Shown here in pieces: positions 1 through 6,941 of a stretch of 11,841 nt of DNA (position 1 is its first letter; every line of letters starts with the position of its first letter). A program made the translations under genes and the position numbers. The notes under the pieces are model-generated. The model had not been told where the DNA came from, did not search any database, and was given only the letters and a program-made list of their open reading frames with translations. Origin of the DNA: Methylohalomonas sp964522485 (lineage in GTDB: Bacteria; Pseudomonadota; Gammaproteobacteria; Methylohalomonadales; Methylohalomonadaceae); assembly GCA_964522485.1 (NCBI GenBank), contig CAZFUS010000081.1, positions 1 to 11,841 of the forward strand. The letters are read 5' to 3'.

Positions 1-9
1 TCGGTCGCT

Positions 10-1380
10 TTAACCTGTTTTAGTGGACTTGACGGTCAGGATCGCGTCACCCTTGCCGAAGCGGGCATTTACGTCTTCACTGATTGTCAGCTCCATCGCA
101 CTTCTGACGATCGCGCCATCAGCTTTTTGCACGATGGCGTAGCCACGTCCCAGCGTCGCCAATGGGCTGACGGTATCGAGGTTGTGACTGAAGCGTATCA
201 GCCGCTCTTTCTTCTTCTCCAGAAAATGCAGGATGGCCCGCTGCAGCTGGCCGTCGAGTTGTCTGCATCTTTCCCGCTGCTGCTGCAGTTGCCGTTTAGG
301 ATTCTGCACCGCCAGCAGCGATGTCATCCGGTTCAGTTGTGAATGATCGTACTGAAGCCGGGCCTTGATGGCGCGCTGACTGCGCAGCGAGAGATCGTCC
401 AGCCGTTGACTGTATTGCTGCAGTGTTTTCAGTGGATGCGGCAGGCGCCGTTCCAGGCCGGCTACCCGGTCCACAAGCGTGTTGAGCCGCTGATTGATCT
501 GGCGTGCCAGCAGGATCTGGTAGCGTTGCAGTTGTCCGATCAGTTGTTCGCGGCTGGGACTGACCATTTCTGCGGCAGCTGAAGGCGTAGCAGCGCGCTG
601 GTCGGCGACAAAGTCGGCGATGGTAAAATCGATTTCATGGCCCACCGCGCTGATAGTGGGCAGACTGCAGGCATGAATCGCACGGGCTAGCTGTTCGTCA
701 TTGAAAGCCCACAGGTCTTCGAGTGAACCGCCACCACGCGTCAGAATCAGCACATCCACTTCGTGGCGCTGTTCGGCGATAGCGAGCATGTCGCGGATCC
801 TGCCGGGTGCCTCGGCACCCTGGACCGGAACCGGATAGATGATTACCTCGATGCCCGGATAACGTCGTTTGAGCACACTGAGAATGTCGCGGATGGCGGC
901 TCCGCTTGGCGAAGTCATGACACCCACCCGCTTTGGCATTATCGGGATCGGCTGTTTGTCTTCAGAACGGAACAGGCCTTCGGCGTCGAGCTTCTTCTTG
1001 AGTGCTTCGAAGGCCCGCTGCAGCGCACCGGCGCCGGCCGGCTCCAGGTATTCAACGATGAGCTGGAATTCACCGCGGCCCTCGTACAGGCTGACCCCGG
1101 CGCGGACCAGCACCTGCATGCCGTTTTCCGGCTGGGTGGCGAGTTTCAGTGCGCGGTTTTTGAACAGGGCACAGCGGACCTGGGCGGCGGCATCCTTGAG
1201 GCTGAAATAGAGGTGGCCCGAGGCGGGTCGCGCCAGATTGGAGACTTCGCCCTCGACCCAGAGACTGGGGAAACTGCCCTCGAGCACGCTACGCGCTGCG
1301 CGATTCAACTCGGCGACCGAATAAATACGGCGGCCGTCGTCTTCCGGACCGGTGTTCAGGGTGGGTTCGTCGTCCTGCAT
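10..1380 (-). CDS. xseA: Exodeoxyribonuclease VII large subunit
   Basis: Large, catalytic subunit of exonuclease VII, which with several small XseB subunits degrades single-stranded DNA from either end into oligonucleotides in the cytoplasm. The 456-residue product has the usual family length. An N-terminal OB-fold covers about residues 18-115 (SVAELNRAAR, WVEGEVSNLARPASGHLYFSL). The catalytic domain follows with TSPSGAAIRD at 156-165, RGGGSLEDLWAFN at 215-227 and GHEIDFTIADFVADQR from 247. The C-terminal third is rich in Arg, Gln and Leu, as expected for the coiled-coil arm that binds XseB. The reading frame stays open upstream of residue 1 into guaB antisense sequence, but homology starts just after the ATG at 1378-1380. 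The Shine-Dalgarno there is poor. It is divergent from guaB, a common gammaproteobacterial arrangement. Complete in the window (stop TAA at 10-12). Confidence 0.97.
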   Translation of the reverse strand: MQDDEPTLNTGPEDDGRRIYSVAELNRAARSVLEGSFPSLWVEGEVSNLARPASGHLYFSLKDAAAQVRCALFKNRALKLATQPENGMQVLVRAGVSLYEGRGEFQLIVEYLEPAGAGALQRAFEALKKKLDAEGLFRSEDKQPIPIMPKRVGVMTSPSGAAIRDILSVLKRRYPGIEVIIYPVPVQGAEAPGRIRDMLAIAEQRHEVDVLILTRGGGSLEDLWAFNDEQLARAIHACSLPTISAVGHEIDFTIADFVADQRAATPSAAAEMVSPSREQLIGQLQRYQILLARQINQRLNTLVDRVAGLERRLPHPLKTLQQYSQRLDDLSLRSQRAIKARLQYDHSQLNRMTSLLAVQNPKRQLQQQRERCRQLDGQLQRAILHFLEKKKERLIRFSHNLDTVSPLATLGRGYAIVQKADGAIVRSAMELTISEDVNARFGKGDAILTVKSTKTG

Positions 1381-1438
1381 GGCGGACAGGATAGCGCATT
1401 CGCCCCGGCTCGTACCGGTGTCGGACCACCGTTGGTCG

Positions 1439-1467
1439 TTTACCGGTCTGGGGGCAGACTCTATAAT
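1439..1467 (+). promoter_or_regulatory. Probable sigma70 promoter of guaB
   Basis: A perfect -10 hexamer TATAAT at 1462-1467 is preceded, after a 17-base spacer, by TTTACC at 1439-1444 (4 of 6 matches to TTGACA). Transcription would start near 1474, giving a leader of about 30 bases before the guaB ATG. The promoter sits in the 123-base gap between divergent xseA and guaB. I see no PurR-type palindrome or DnaA box in this gap, although guaBA in E. coli has such control. No convincing promoter for xseA is visible on the other strand. Confidence 0.7.
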
Positions 1468-1503
1468 GTGCGGCTCTTTAATTCCCAGGTGCCCGATCCC
1501 GAC

Positions 1504-2967
1504 ATGATCGCCCCAGAAGAAGCGCTCACTTTTGATGATGTCCTTCTGAAGCCGGCTTATTCGGAGGTATTGCCCCGATCCGCCGACCTCTCCACGCGCC
1601 TGACCCGCGGCATTACCCTTAATATTCCCATTACCTCGGCCGCCATGGATACCGTTACCGAGGCGCGACTGGCCATCACCCTGGCTCAGGTGGGTGGACT
1701 TGGCGTCATCCACAAGAACATGAGTCCGGCACAGCAGGCGGCCGAAGTCCGCACTGTGAAGAAATTCGAAAGTGGCGTGATCCGTGATCCGATCACTGTC
1801 GGACCGGAGACGACCATCCAGGAAGTACTGGAACTCACCCGCAAGCATGATATTTCCGGTGTGCCGGTGGTCGAGAAGGATGCACTGGTGGGTATCGTCA
1901 CCAGCCGCGATCTGCGTTTTGAACGCCACTATGATTCGCCGGTTTCGCGCATCATGACACCGAAGGAACGCCTGGTCACGGTTGGTGAGGGAGCGGATAA
2001 CGACGAAGTCATCAAGCTGCTGCATAAACATCGCATCGAGAAGGTGCTGGTTGTTAACGATAAATTTGAGCTGCGCGGCCTCATCACCGTCAAGGATATC
2101 CAGAAGTCGAAAGAATTCCCGAATGCCTGCAAGGACGAACACGAACGGCTGCGGGTCGGAGCCGCCGTTGGTGTCGGTGAGGGCAGTTACGCTCGCGTGG
2201 AAGCCCTGATGGAGGCCGGCGTTGACGTTATCGTGGTGGATACCGCGCATGGTCACTCGCGTGGCGTGCTGGATATGGTGCGCTGGGTTCGGCAGCAGTA
2301 TCCGGACAGCCAGATCGTCGGTGGTAATGTCGCCACCGCTGACGGTGGCAAGGCCCTGGTCGAGGCGGGTGTCGATGGTGTCAAGGTCGGTATCGGGCCG
2401 GGTTCCATCTGCACGACCCGGATCGTTACCGGTATCGGTGTGCCACAGGTCACGGCCGTTGCCGGAGTCGCTGAGGCATTGCGCGACAGTGACGTTCCGG
2501 TTATCTCCGACGGTGGCATCCGCTATTCCGGTGATATCGCCAAGGCTATCGTTTCCGGCGCGCATGCGGTCATGATTGGCGGTCTGTTTGCCGGCACCGA
2601 GGAGGCGCCGGGCGAGGTTGAGCTGTACCAGGGTCGTTCCTACAAATCCTATCGCGGCATGGGTTCTTTAGGGGCTATGTCGCAAACGCACGGTTCCTCG
2701 GATCGTTACTTCCAGGAAAACGACGAGATCGAGAAACTGGTACCGGAAGGTATTGAAGGTCGCGTACCGTACAAAGGATCGCTAACCGTGATTGTGCATC
2801 AGCTGCTGGGCGGGCTGCGCGCATCGATGGGGTATACCGGCTGCCACAATCTGGAAGAGATGCGCACCAAGGCCGAATTCGTGCGCTTGACCAATGCCGG
2901 TATCCGCGAGAGCCATGTTCACGACGTGACGATCACCAAGGAAGCACCGAACTATCGTCTCGATTGA
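1504..2967 (+). CDS. guaB: Inosine-5'-monophosphate dehydrogenase
   Basis: Oxidises IMP to XMP with NAD+, the committed step of GMP synthesis. The 487 residues match the usual bacterial length. The N-terminus carries the family signature EALTFDDVLLKPAYS. The TIM barrel is interrupted at about residues 95-205 by two CBS domains (DPITVGPETTIQEVLELTRKH; LVTVGEGADNDEVIKLLHKH), which in this family bind purine nucleotides and tune activity. The catalytic loop GPGSICTTR places the nucleophile at Cys303, and the mobile flap has Arg401-Tyr402. The ATG at 1504 is preferred because it aligns with known GuaB starts; an in-frame GTG at 1489 would add five residues. The Shine-Dalgarno is weak (AGGTG, about 12 bases upstream). 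guaA follows after 112 bases on the same strand. Confidence 0.98.
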   Translation: MIAPEEALTFDDVLLKPAYSEVLPRSADLSTRLTRGITLNIPITSAAMDTVTEARLAITLAQVGGLGVIHKNMSPAQQAAEVRTVKKFESGVIRDPITVGPETTIQEVLELTRKHDISGVPVVEKDALVGIVTSRDLRFERHYDSPVSRIMTPKERLVTVGEGADNDEVIKLLHKHRIEKVLVVNDKFELRGLITVKDIQKSKEFPNACKDEHERLRVGAAVGVGEGSYARVEALMEAGVDVIVVDTAHGHSRGVLDMVRWVRQQYPDSQIVGGNVATADGGKALVEAGVDGVKVGIGPGSICTTRIVTGIGVPQVTAVAGVAEALRDSDVPVISDGGIRYSGDIAKAIVSGAHAVMIGGLFAGTEEAPGEVELYQGRSYKSYRGMGSLGAMSQTHGSSDRYFQENDEIEKLVPEGIEGRVPYKGSLTVIVHQLLGGLRASMGYTGCHNLEEMRTKAEFVRLTNAGIRESHVHDVTITKEAPNYRLD

Positions 2968-2973
2968 AGATGG

Positions 2974-3056
2974 TAGAGGATAGAACATAGACAATAGCTG
3001 AGAAGGGAAAATGGAGACATAATGCCTTTCGTTTGTTCTCTATTAACTATCCTCTA
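2974..3056. repeat. AT-rich imperfect inverted repeat between guaB and guaA
   Basis: TAGAGGATAG at 2974-2983 is exactly complementary to CTATCCTCTA at 3047-3056. The match continues inward as ATAG/CTAT after three mismatches, giving arms of about 17 bases. The roughly 50-base loop contains GGAG (3013-3016) and an ATG (3022). The stretch is built from related ATAG/GATAG words and is much richer in AT than the genes beside it. There is no T-run, so it does not look like a terminator. It resembles a dispersed intergenic repeat, but other copies cannot be seen from this window. Confidence 0.6.
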
Positions 3057-3096
3057 TCAATTATCATCCCCCGCCTGTTATGGATATTCATGCTGA
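3022..3096 (+). CDS. Possible 24-residue upstream ORF overlapping guaA
   Basis: A 24-codon frame begins with ATG at 3022 and ends with TGA at 3094-3096, 17 bases inside guaA and in another frame. It has a good Shine-Dalgarno: GGAG at 3013-3016, five bases before the ATG, with AAGGG a little further upstream. guaA, by contrast, has a C-rich stretch with no Shine-Dalgarno before its ATG. The peptide begins MPFVCSLLTILYQLSS and is mildly hydrophobic; I recognise no family. If translated, it would deliver ribosomes to the guaA start by termination and reinitiation. It could also be chance, since part of it runs through the repeat arm. Confidence 0.4.
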   Translation: MPFVCSLLTILYQLSSPACYGYSC

Positions 3097-4651
3097 AAAG
3101 GTCTTAATCCTCGACTTCGGATCCCAGTACACTCAGTTGATCGCCCGCCGTGTGCGCGAGGCGAATGTCTATTGTGAAATTTATGCCTGGGATGCCCCGG
3201 TTGAGGAGATCAAGGCATTCCAGCCGAAGGCGATCATACTGTCCGGCGGTCCCGAATCCGTCACAGCCTGTCCCGATATCCGCACACCCCAGGTCGTGTT
3301 TAAACTCGGTGTGCCTATTCTTGGCATTTGCTACGGCATGCAGACCATGGCCGTACAACTCGGCGGCGGTGTGGAACCGTCGGACAAACGCGAATTCGGT
3401 TTCGCCAGTGTCCGTGCCCGCGGCCATTCCGCGTTACTGCGCGATATCCAGGATCACGTCAACGATCAGGGGCATGGCCTGCTTGATGTCTGGATGAGTC
3501 ACGGTGATCACGTCACGCAGCTACCGGAAGGTTTTAAAGTCATCGCTTCGACGGATAATGCGCCGATCGCTGGCATGGCGGATGAGAACCGCCGGTTCTA
3601 TGCGCTGCAGTTTCATCCGGAAGTCACTCATACCAAACAGGGCAAGGACATTCTGCATCGCTTTCTCCATGATATCACCGGCTGCCAAGGGCTGTGGACG
3701 ACCGAAAACATCGCAGCAGATCTGATCAGCAGTATTCGTGAAACCGTAGGCGACGATAATGTTTTGCTGGCTTTGTCCGGCGGCGTCGATTCCAGTGTCG
3801 TTGCTGCACTGCTGCATGAAGCGATCGGCGATCAGTTGACCTGTGTGTTCGTCGACAACGGTTTGCTGCGTCTGCATGAAGGCGATCAGGTCATGGCGAC
3901 CTTCGCCAGCAACATGGGCATCCGTGTGATCCGGGTCGATGCCGAGGATCGTTTTCTGTCAGCACTTGAAGGCATTGATGATCCGGAACAAAAGCGCAAG
4001 ATCATCGGCGGCACATTCATTGATGTGTTTGATGACGAGTCTGAGAAAATCGAGAATATCCAGTGGCTGGCGCAGGGCACCATCTATCCTGACGTGATCG
4101 AATCCGCCGGTGCCAAGACCGGCAAGGCGCATGTGATCAAGTCGCACCATAATGTCGGTGGCTTGCCTGAGCATATGAAGCTCAAGCTACTCGAACCACT
4201 GCGTGAACTGTTCAAGGATGAGGTGCGCAAGCTGGGCGTGAGTCTCGGCCTGCCGCAGGACATGGTATACCGGCATCCGTTCCCCGGCCCCGGGCTGGGC
4301 GTGCGCATTCTCGGTGAAGTGAAGAAGGAATACGCAGATTTACTGCGCCTGGCTGACGCCATCTTTATCGAGGAACTGCGCAGGCACGATCTCTATGATA
4401 AAACCAGCCAGGCGTTCGCCGTGTTTCTGCCGGTCCGCTCGGTCGGTGTGAAAGGAGACAGCCGGGGTTACGATTACGTCATTGCCCTGCGCGCGGTCGA
4501 GACGATCGACTACATGACCGCTCAGTGGGCGCGCCTGCCGGCCGAGTTCCTGGACCATGTTGCCCGCCGCATCATCAACGAGGTCGACGGCATCTCCCGC
4601 GTCACTTACGACATCTCCAGCAAGCCTCCGGCCACCATCGAGTGGGAATAA
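3080..4651 (+). CDS. guaA: GMP synthase (glutamine-hydrolysing)
   Basis: Converts XMP to GMP using ATP and glutamine-derived ammonia. The 523-residue product is full length. The N-terminal class I glutamine amidotransferase domain has its nucleophile at Cys84 (GICYGMQ), with His179 and Glu181 in QFHPEVTHT completing the triad. The ATP pyrophosphatase domain follows with the P-loop SGGVDSS at 233-239, and the C-terminal dimerisation domain ends PPATIEWE, the usual family ending. The ATG at 3080 is the only plausible start: the frame is closed by TAA at 3044 with no start codon between, and the protein aligns from MDIHAEKVLILDFGSQYTQ. No Shine-Dalgarno precedes it, which makes coupling to the upstream ORF at 3022-3096 attractive. 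Probably cotranscribed with guaB. Confidence 0.98.
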   Translation: MDIHAEKVLILDFGSQYTQLIARRVREANVYCEIYAWDAPVEEIKAFQPKAIILSGGPESVTACPDIRTPQVVFKLGVPILGICYGMQTMAVQLGGGVEPSDKREFGFASVRARGHSALLRDIQDHVNDQGHGLLDVWMSHGDHVTQLPEGFKVIASTDNAPIAGMADENRRFYALQFHPEVTHTKQGKDILHRFLHDITGCQGLWTTENIAADLISSIRETVGDDNVLLALSGGVDSSVVAALLHEAIGDQLTCVFVDNGLLRLHEGDQVMATFASNMGIRVIRVDAEDRFLSALEGIDDPEQKRKIIGGTFIDVFDDESEKIENIQWLAQGTIYPDVIESAGAKTGKAHVIKSHHNVGGLPEHMKLKLLEPLRELFKDEVRKLGVSLGLPQDMVYRHPFPGPGLGVRILGEVKKEYADLLRLADAIFIEELRRHDLYDKTSQAFAVFLPVRSVGVKGDSRGYDYVIALRAVETIDYMTAQWARLPAEFLDHVARRIINEVDGISRVTYDISSKPPATIEWE

Positions 4652-4691
4652 CCAGATCGGCTCATCCCGGATTATGCTGTTCCAAATTGCG

Positions 4692-4731
4692 CACTCCTCC
4701 TTAACATAGACTGGAGTGTTCACAATATACC
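4692..4731 (+). promoter_or_regulatory. Candidate promoter with flanking inverted repeat, upstream of tadA
   Basis: In the 93-base gap after guaA, TTAACA at 4701-4706 matches the -35 consensus at 5 of 6 positions. Candidate -10 elements around 4723-4731 (AATATA or TATACC) are only fair. CACTCC at 4692-4697 and GGAGTG at 4713-4718 form a 6-base inverted repeat enclosing the -35, which could be an operator or a weak hairpin. There is no T-run, and I see no clear terminator for guaA. Transcription from here would start just before the 37-codon ORF. Confidence 0.35.
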
Positions 4732-4744
4732 ACGGACCTTGTTC

Positions 4745-4858
4745 ATGACTCTTTCCTACGGTCGCCGTGATCAGTTTGTACGATCCAGGGAGCGTGAACT
4801 AGTACGCTTTATCGAGTATTTTGACGATTCCCATGGACTGACGGATCACGATAAATGA
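4745..4858 (+). CDS. Possible small protein of 37 residues, coupled to tadA
   Basis: ATG at 4745 opens a 37-codon frame ending at TGA 4856-4858, which overlaps the tadA ATG as ATGA, the classic arrangement for translational coupling. The product is MTLSYGRRDQFVRSRERELV followed by RFIEYFDDSHGLTDHDK. It is highly charged: an Arg-rich first half, an acidic second half, and no membrane segment. A modest Shine-Dalgarno (GGA at 4734-4736) lies eight bases before the start. tadA itself has only a weak ribosome site inside this frame, consistent with coupling. I do not recognise a family, so this could be a real small gene or a leader peptide. Confidence 0.5.
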   Translation: MTLSYGRRDQFVRSRERELVRFIEYFDDSHGLTDHDK

Positions 4859-5313
4859 CAGATGAAGAGTGGATGCGGCAGGCGCTGATCCAGGCTGCGC
4901 AGGCCGAGGCCGCCGGCGAGGTACCGGTCGGGGCCGTGATCGTCAAGGACTGCGAGCTGGTTGCCCAGGGCTGGAACCGCCCCATTGGCAGTAATGATCC
5001 CAGCGGTCATGCGGAGATTATTGCGCTGCGCGCCGGCGCGGCGCGGCTTGCCAATTACCGTCTGCCGGACTGTACGCTTTATGTCACACTTGAACCCTGT
5101 GCCATGTGTGCCGGCGCCATCATTCAGGCCCGGCTCGAACGGGTGGTATTTGGCGCCGCCGATCCGAAAAGCGGTGCCGCCGGCAGCGTGTTCGATATTC
5201 TCGGTACGCACAGACTCAATCATACGGTCGCAGTGGTTGGCGGTGTATTGGCTGAAGACTGCGGCAAACTGCTGTCTGATTTTTTCGGCGCCAGACGCGG
5301 GAAGCCGGATTAG
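4855..5313 (+). CDS. tadA: tRNA-specific adenosine deaminase
   Basis: Deaminates adenosine 34 of tRNA-Arg(ACG) to inosine, allowing the wobble reading of CGN codons. The 152-residue protein is a standard cytidine/deoxycytidylate deaminase-fold enzyme. The zinc site is visible as H52-A-E54 and P81-C82-A-M-C85, with Glu54 the proton shuttle. DPKSGAAGS lies further on, as in other TadA proteins. The start overlaps the stop of the preceding small frame by four bases. Its own stop overlaps the stop of the convergent PAS gene by four bases, so no terminator separates them. In many gammaproteobacteria tadA lies near guaA, which fits this layout. Confidence 0.96.
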   Translation: MTDEEWMRQALIQAAQAEAAGEVPVGAVIVKDCELVAQGWNRPIGSNDPSGHAEIIALRAGAARLANYRLPDCTLYVTLEPCAMCAGAIIQARLERVVFGAADPKSGAAGSVFDILGTHRLNHTVAVVGGVLAEDCGKLLSDFFGARRGKPD

Positions 5314-6341
5314 CTTTTACTTGTGTTTTTCAGCGGCCGCAGACTGGCGTATAATCGTTTATTACGAATAGCCACACGCCACAGTAGCGGTATCCACTGG
5401 TCGTCTGAATTACGCAGGCGACACCGGAACTGCACCGCGCGCATGCCGCGATTGACGGCTTCAAATACCGTGTTGATCTGGCCATGGTCGTTCGGATGCA
5501 CCCATTCGATCAGCGGCCGCGATTGCAGATTGCCGATACTAAAACCGGTCAGCTTTTCCAATGCCGGATTGACGAGTTCGATGTAGCTGTCGGCCCCGAT
5601 GATGCATTGTGGATCAACGGTATATTCGAAAAAGTTTTCGTGCTCGTTGCGAAGTTGATCGTAATCCTGGATCTCGGTGGCCAGTGACTGGTCAATCTGT
5701 TTGGTATCGGCTCTGGAATGCTGTAGAAATCCATACAGATCGTCACCCTCAAATTGCGCTTTGATCGACTGCAGCTGCGCCCGATTCAGGTGTATTGAAG
5801 TCCGGATCAGGAACAGCAGGTACATAACGGCCATCGCCGACATGACCAGGTGCAGGTGGTCCGAATAATGCAGCATTGCAGCGACGAACGCGCCCGTGAC
5901 CAGCACTGCATAGGGGATACAGGCCGACAGTATAGGCGCCATGGCGATCAACCCGCCGGCGGTCATGCCGGCGGTGATAAAGCCGATGAATCCCTGCAGC
6001 CAAAGAATATCCTGAACCCCGGCCACGTATATCACCAGCCCCCATAATGCCCCGCTGGCGTAGGCGCCGATAAGATACAATCGCTGCCAGCGAGCCGGGT
6101 TTTCGCGTTGACCGTGCTGAGACCAGTAGAGTCGGTATATGCCGATGTGTATCAGGCTGGTAACTATCATGGCAGCCAGCCAGATCAGCAGAAACTGTTT
6201 CGGCATGAATTCCCACAACAGGAAAAACACCAGCGCCGCATTGATTAGTGACATCAGCGTGGACAGCGCCGTATTCTCATACAGCAGTTTTACCTGGGCG
6301 GATCGGACTCTGGTGACTAGACTGGCTTTGTCGGTATCCAT
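5310..6341 (-). CDS. Membrane protein with C-terminal PAS domain, no output domain
   Basis: A probable sensory protein of 343 residues. About six hydrophobic helices lie at roughly residues 27-44, 49-69, 88-108, 113-135, 140-157 and 163-180. A charged linker (185-235) leads to a PAS domain at about 237-338 (IIGADSYIELVNPALEKLTG, then WVHPNDHGQINTVFEAV and the PAC-like VQFRCRLRNSDDQWIPLLWR). Input modules of this kind normally precede a GGDEF, EAL or histidine kinase domain; here the protein simply stops after the PAS fold. I chose ATG 6339-6341 because GGAAAG lies nine bases upstream; the frame could start 16 codons earlier at 6389, but that would overlap pncC. Ligand and partner are unknown. 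Confidence 0.85.
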   Translation of the reverse strand: MDTDKASLVTRVRSAQVKLLYENTALSTLMSLINAALVFFLLWEFMPKQFLLIWLAAMIVTSLIHIGIYRLYWSQHGQRENPARWQRLYLIGAYASGALWGLVIYVAGVQDILWLQGFIGFITAGMTAGGLIAMAPILSACIPYAVLVTGAFVAAMLHYSDHLHLVMSAMAVMYLLFLIRTSIHLNRAQLQSIKAQFEGDDLYGFLQHSRADTKQIDQSLATEIQDYDQLRNEHENFFEYTVDPQCIIGADSYIELVNPALEKLTGFSIGNLQSRPLIEWVHPNDHGQINTVFEAVNRGMRAVQFRCRLRNSDDQWIPLLWRVAIRNKRLYASLRPLKNTSKS

Positions 6342-6363
6342 GACGTGTTGCTTTCCAGTTTCA

Positions 6364-6370
6364 GAGAGGA
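6364..6370 (+). promoter_or_regulatory. Shine-Dalgarno deciding the pncC start
   Basis: GAGAGGA at 6364-6370 is seven bases before the ATG at 6378 but only one base before the ATG at 6372, so 6378 is the better start. The GTG at 6345 has no comparable site. Confidence 0.6.
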
Positions 6371-6377
6371 CATGAAT

Positions 6378-6938
6378 ATGGCCAATCATAACAGCAGCAA
6401 CGCGGGTCGTCGCCCGAACAGGCGTTCAGGAATGGCCGGCCTGAGGATACGACCGCTGGATCTCGCCCGGCGGGTGGGCCGAACGCTGGCTGCCCGAAAA
6501 CTCACGCTAGTCACGGCCGAGTCCTGCACTGGCGGGGGCATTGCCGAATGGCTGACCCGGGTACCGGGCAGTTCCGGCTGGTTCGAGTGCGGTTTGGTGA
6601 CCTATTCCAACGCAGCTAAGGCGGAGCTGCTCGGGGTGCAGCCTGTCACACTGAAGCAGCATGGTGCCGTGAGTGAAGCCACTGCCCGCGAGATGGCTGT
6701 CGGTGCTTTGCAGTTTCGACGGACGGATTTGAGTGTGGCGGTCACTGGCATCGCCGGACCGGACGGCGGTACCCGCAGTAAACCGGTCGGAACCGTTTGT
6801 CTGGCCTGGGCAGGGCGTAACGGTGAAGTGCTTAGCACGTGTATCCATCTTCATGGCAGCCGCTATGCGATCCGCAGACAATCCGTGGTACTTGCCCTGC
6901 TGGGCGTCATTGATATGGCAGCTAATCGGGAGGATTAA
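6378..6938 (+). CDS. pncC: Nicotinamide-nucleotide amidase (stand-alone CinA C-terminal domain)
   Basis: Hydrolyses nicotinamide mononucleotide to nicotinate mononucleotide and ammonia, recycling the NMN made by NAD-dependent DNA ligase. The 186-residue protein consists of the CinA C-terminal domain alone: TAESCTGGGIAEWLT at 46-60, YSNAAK at 76-81 and VTGIAGPDGGT at 122-132. About 25 Arg- and Asn-rich residues precede the domain, so it is slightly longer than the roughly 165 residues usual for single-domain PncC. An internal ATG at 6432 would remove most of them but has its AGGA directly against the start codon. pncC often stands next to recA in gammaproteobacteria; here about 4.3 kb intervenes. 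Its stop is three bases from the stop of the convergent glycosyltransferase gene. Confidence 0.94.
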   Translation: MANHNSSNAGRRPNRRSGMAGLRIRPLDLARRVGRTLAARKLTLVTAESCTGGGIAEWLTRVPGSSGWFECGLVTYSNAAKAELLGVQPVTLKQHGAVSEATAREMAVGALQFRRTDLSVAVTGIAGPDGGTRSKPVGTVCLAWAGRNGEVLSTCIHLHGSRYAIRRQSVVLALLGVIDMAANRED

Positions 6939-6941
6939 GCA

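Noticed and set aside
763..1503. Upstream extension of the guaB frame across xseA
   Set aside because: Antisense to well-conserved xseA; GuaB homology starts at 1504 and the promoter TATAAT lies inside this extension.
1381..2565. Leftward extension of the xseA frame by about 395 codons antisense to guaB
   Set aside because: It mirrors the codon structure of guaB, has no recognisable domain, and xseA homology begins at the ATG at 1380. Open antisense frames are common in GC-rich genes.
6342..6389. Longer start for the PAS membrane protein at 6389
   Set aside because: It would overlap the pncC start and ribosome site, while the ATG at 6339-6341 has its own GGAAAG.
6378..6938. Truncated full-length CinA
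   Set aside because: The single amidase domain with its own ribosome site is the normal form of PncC in gammaproteobacteria; no remnant of the CinA N-terminal domain lies upstream.
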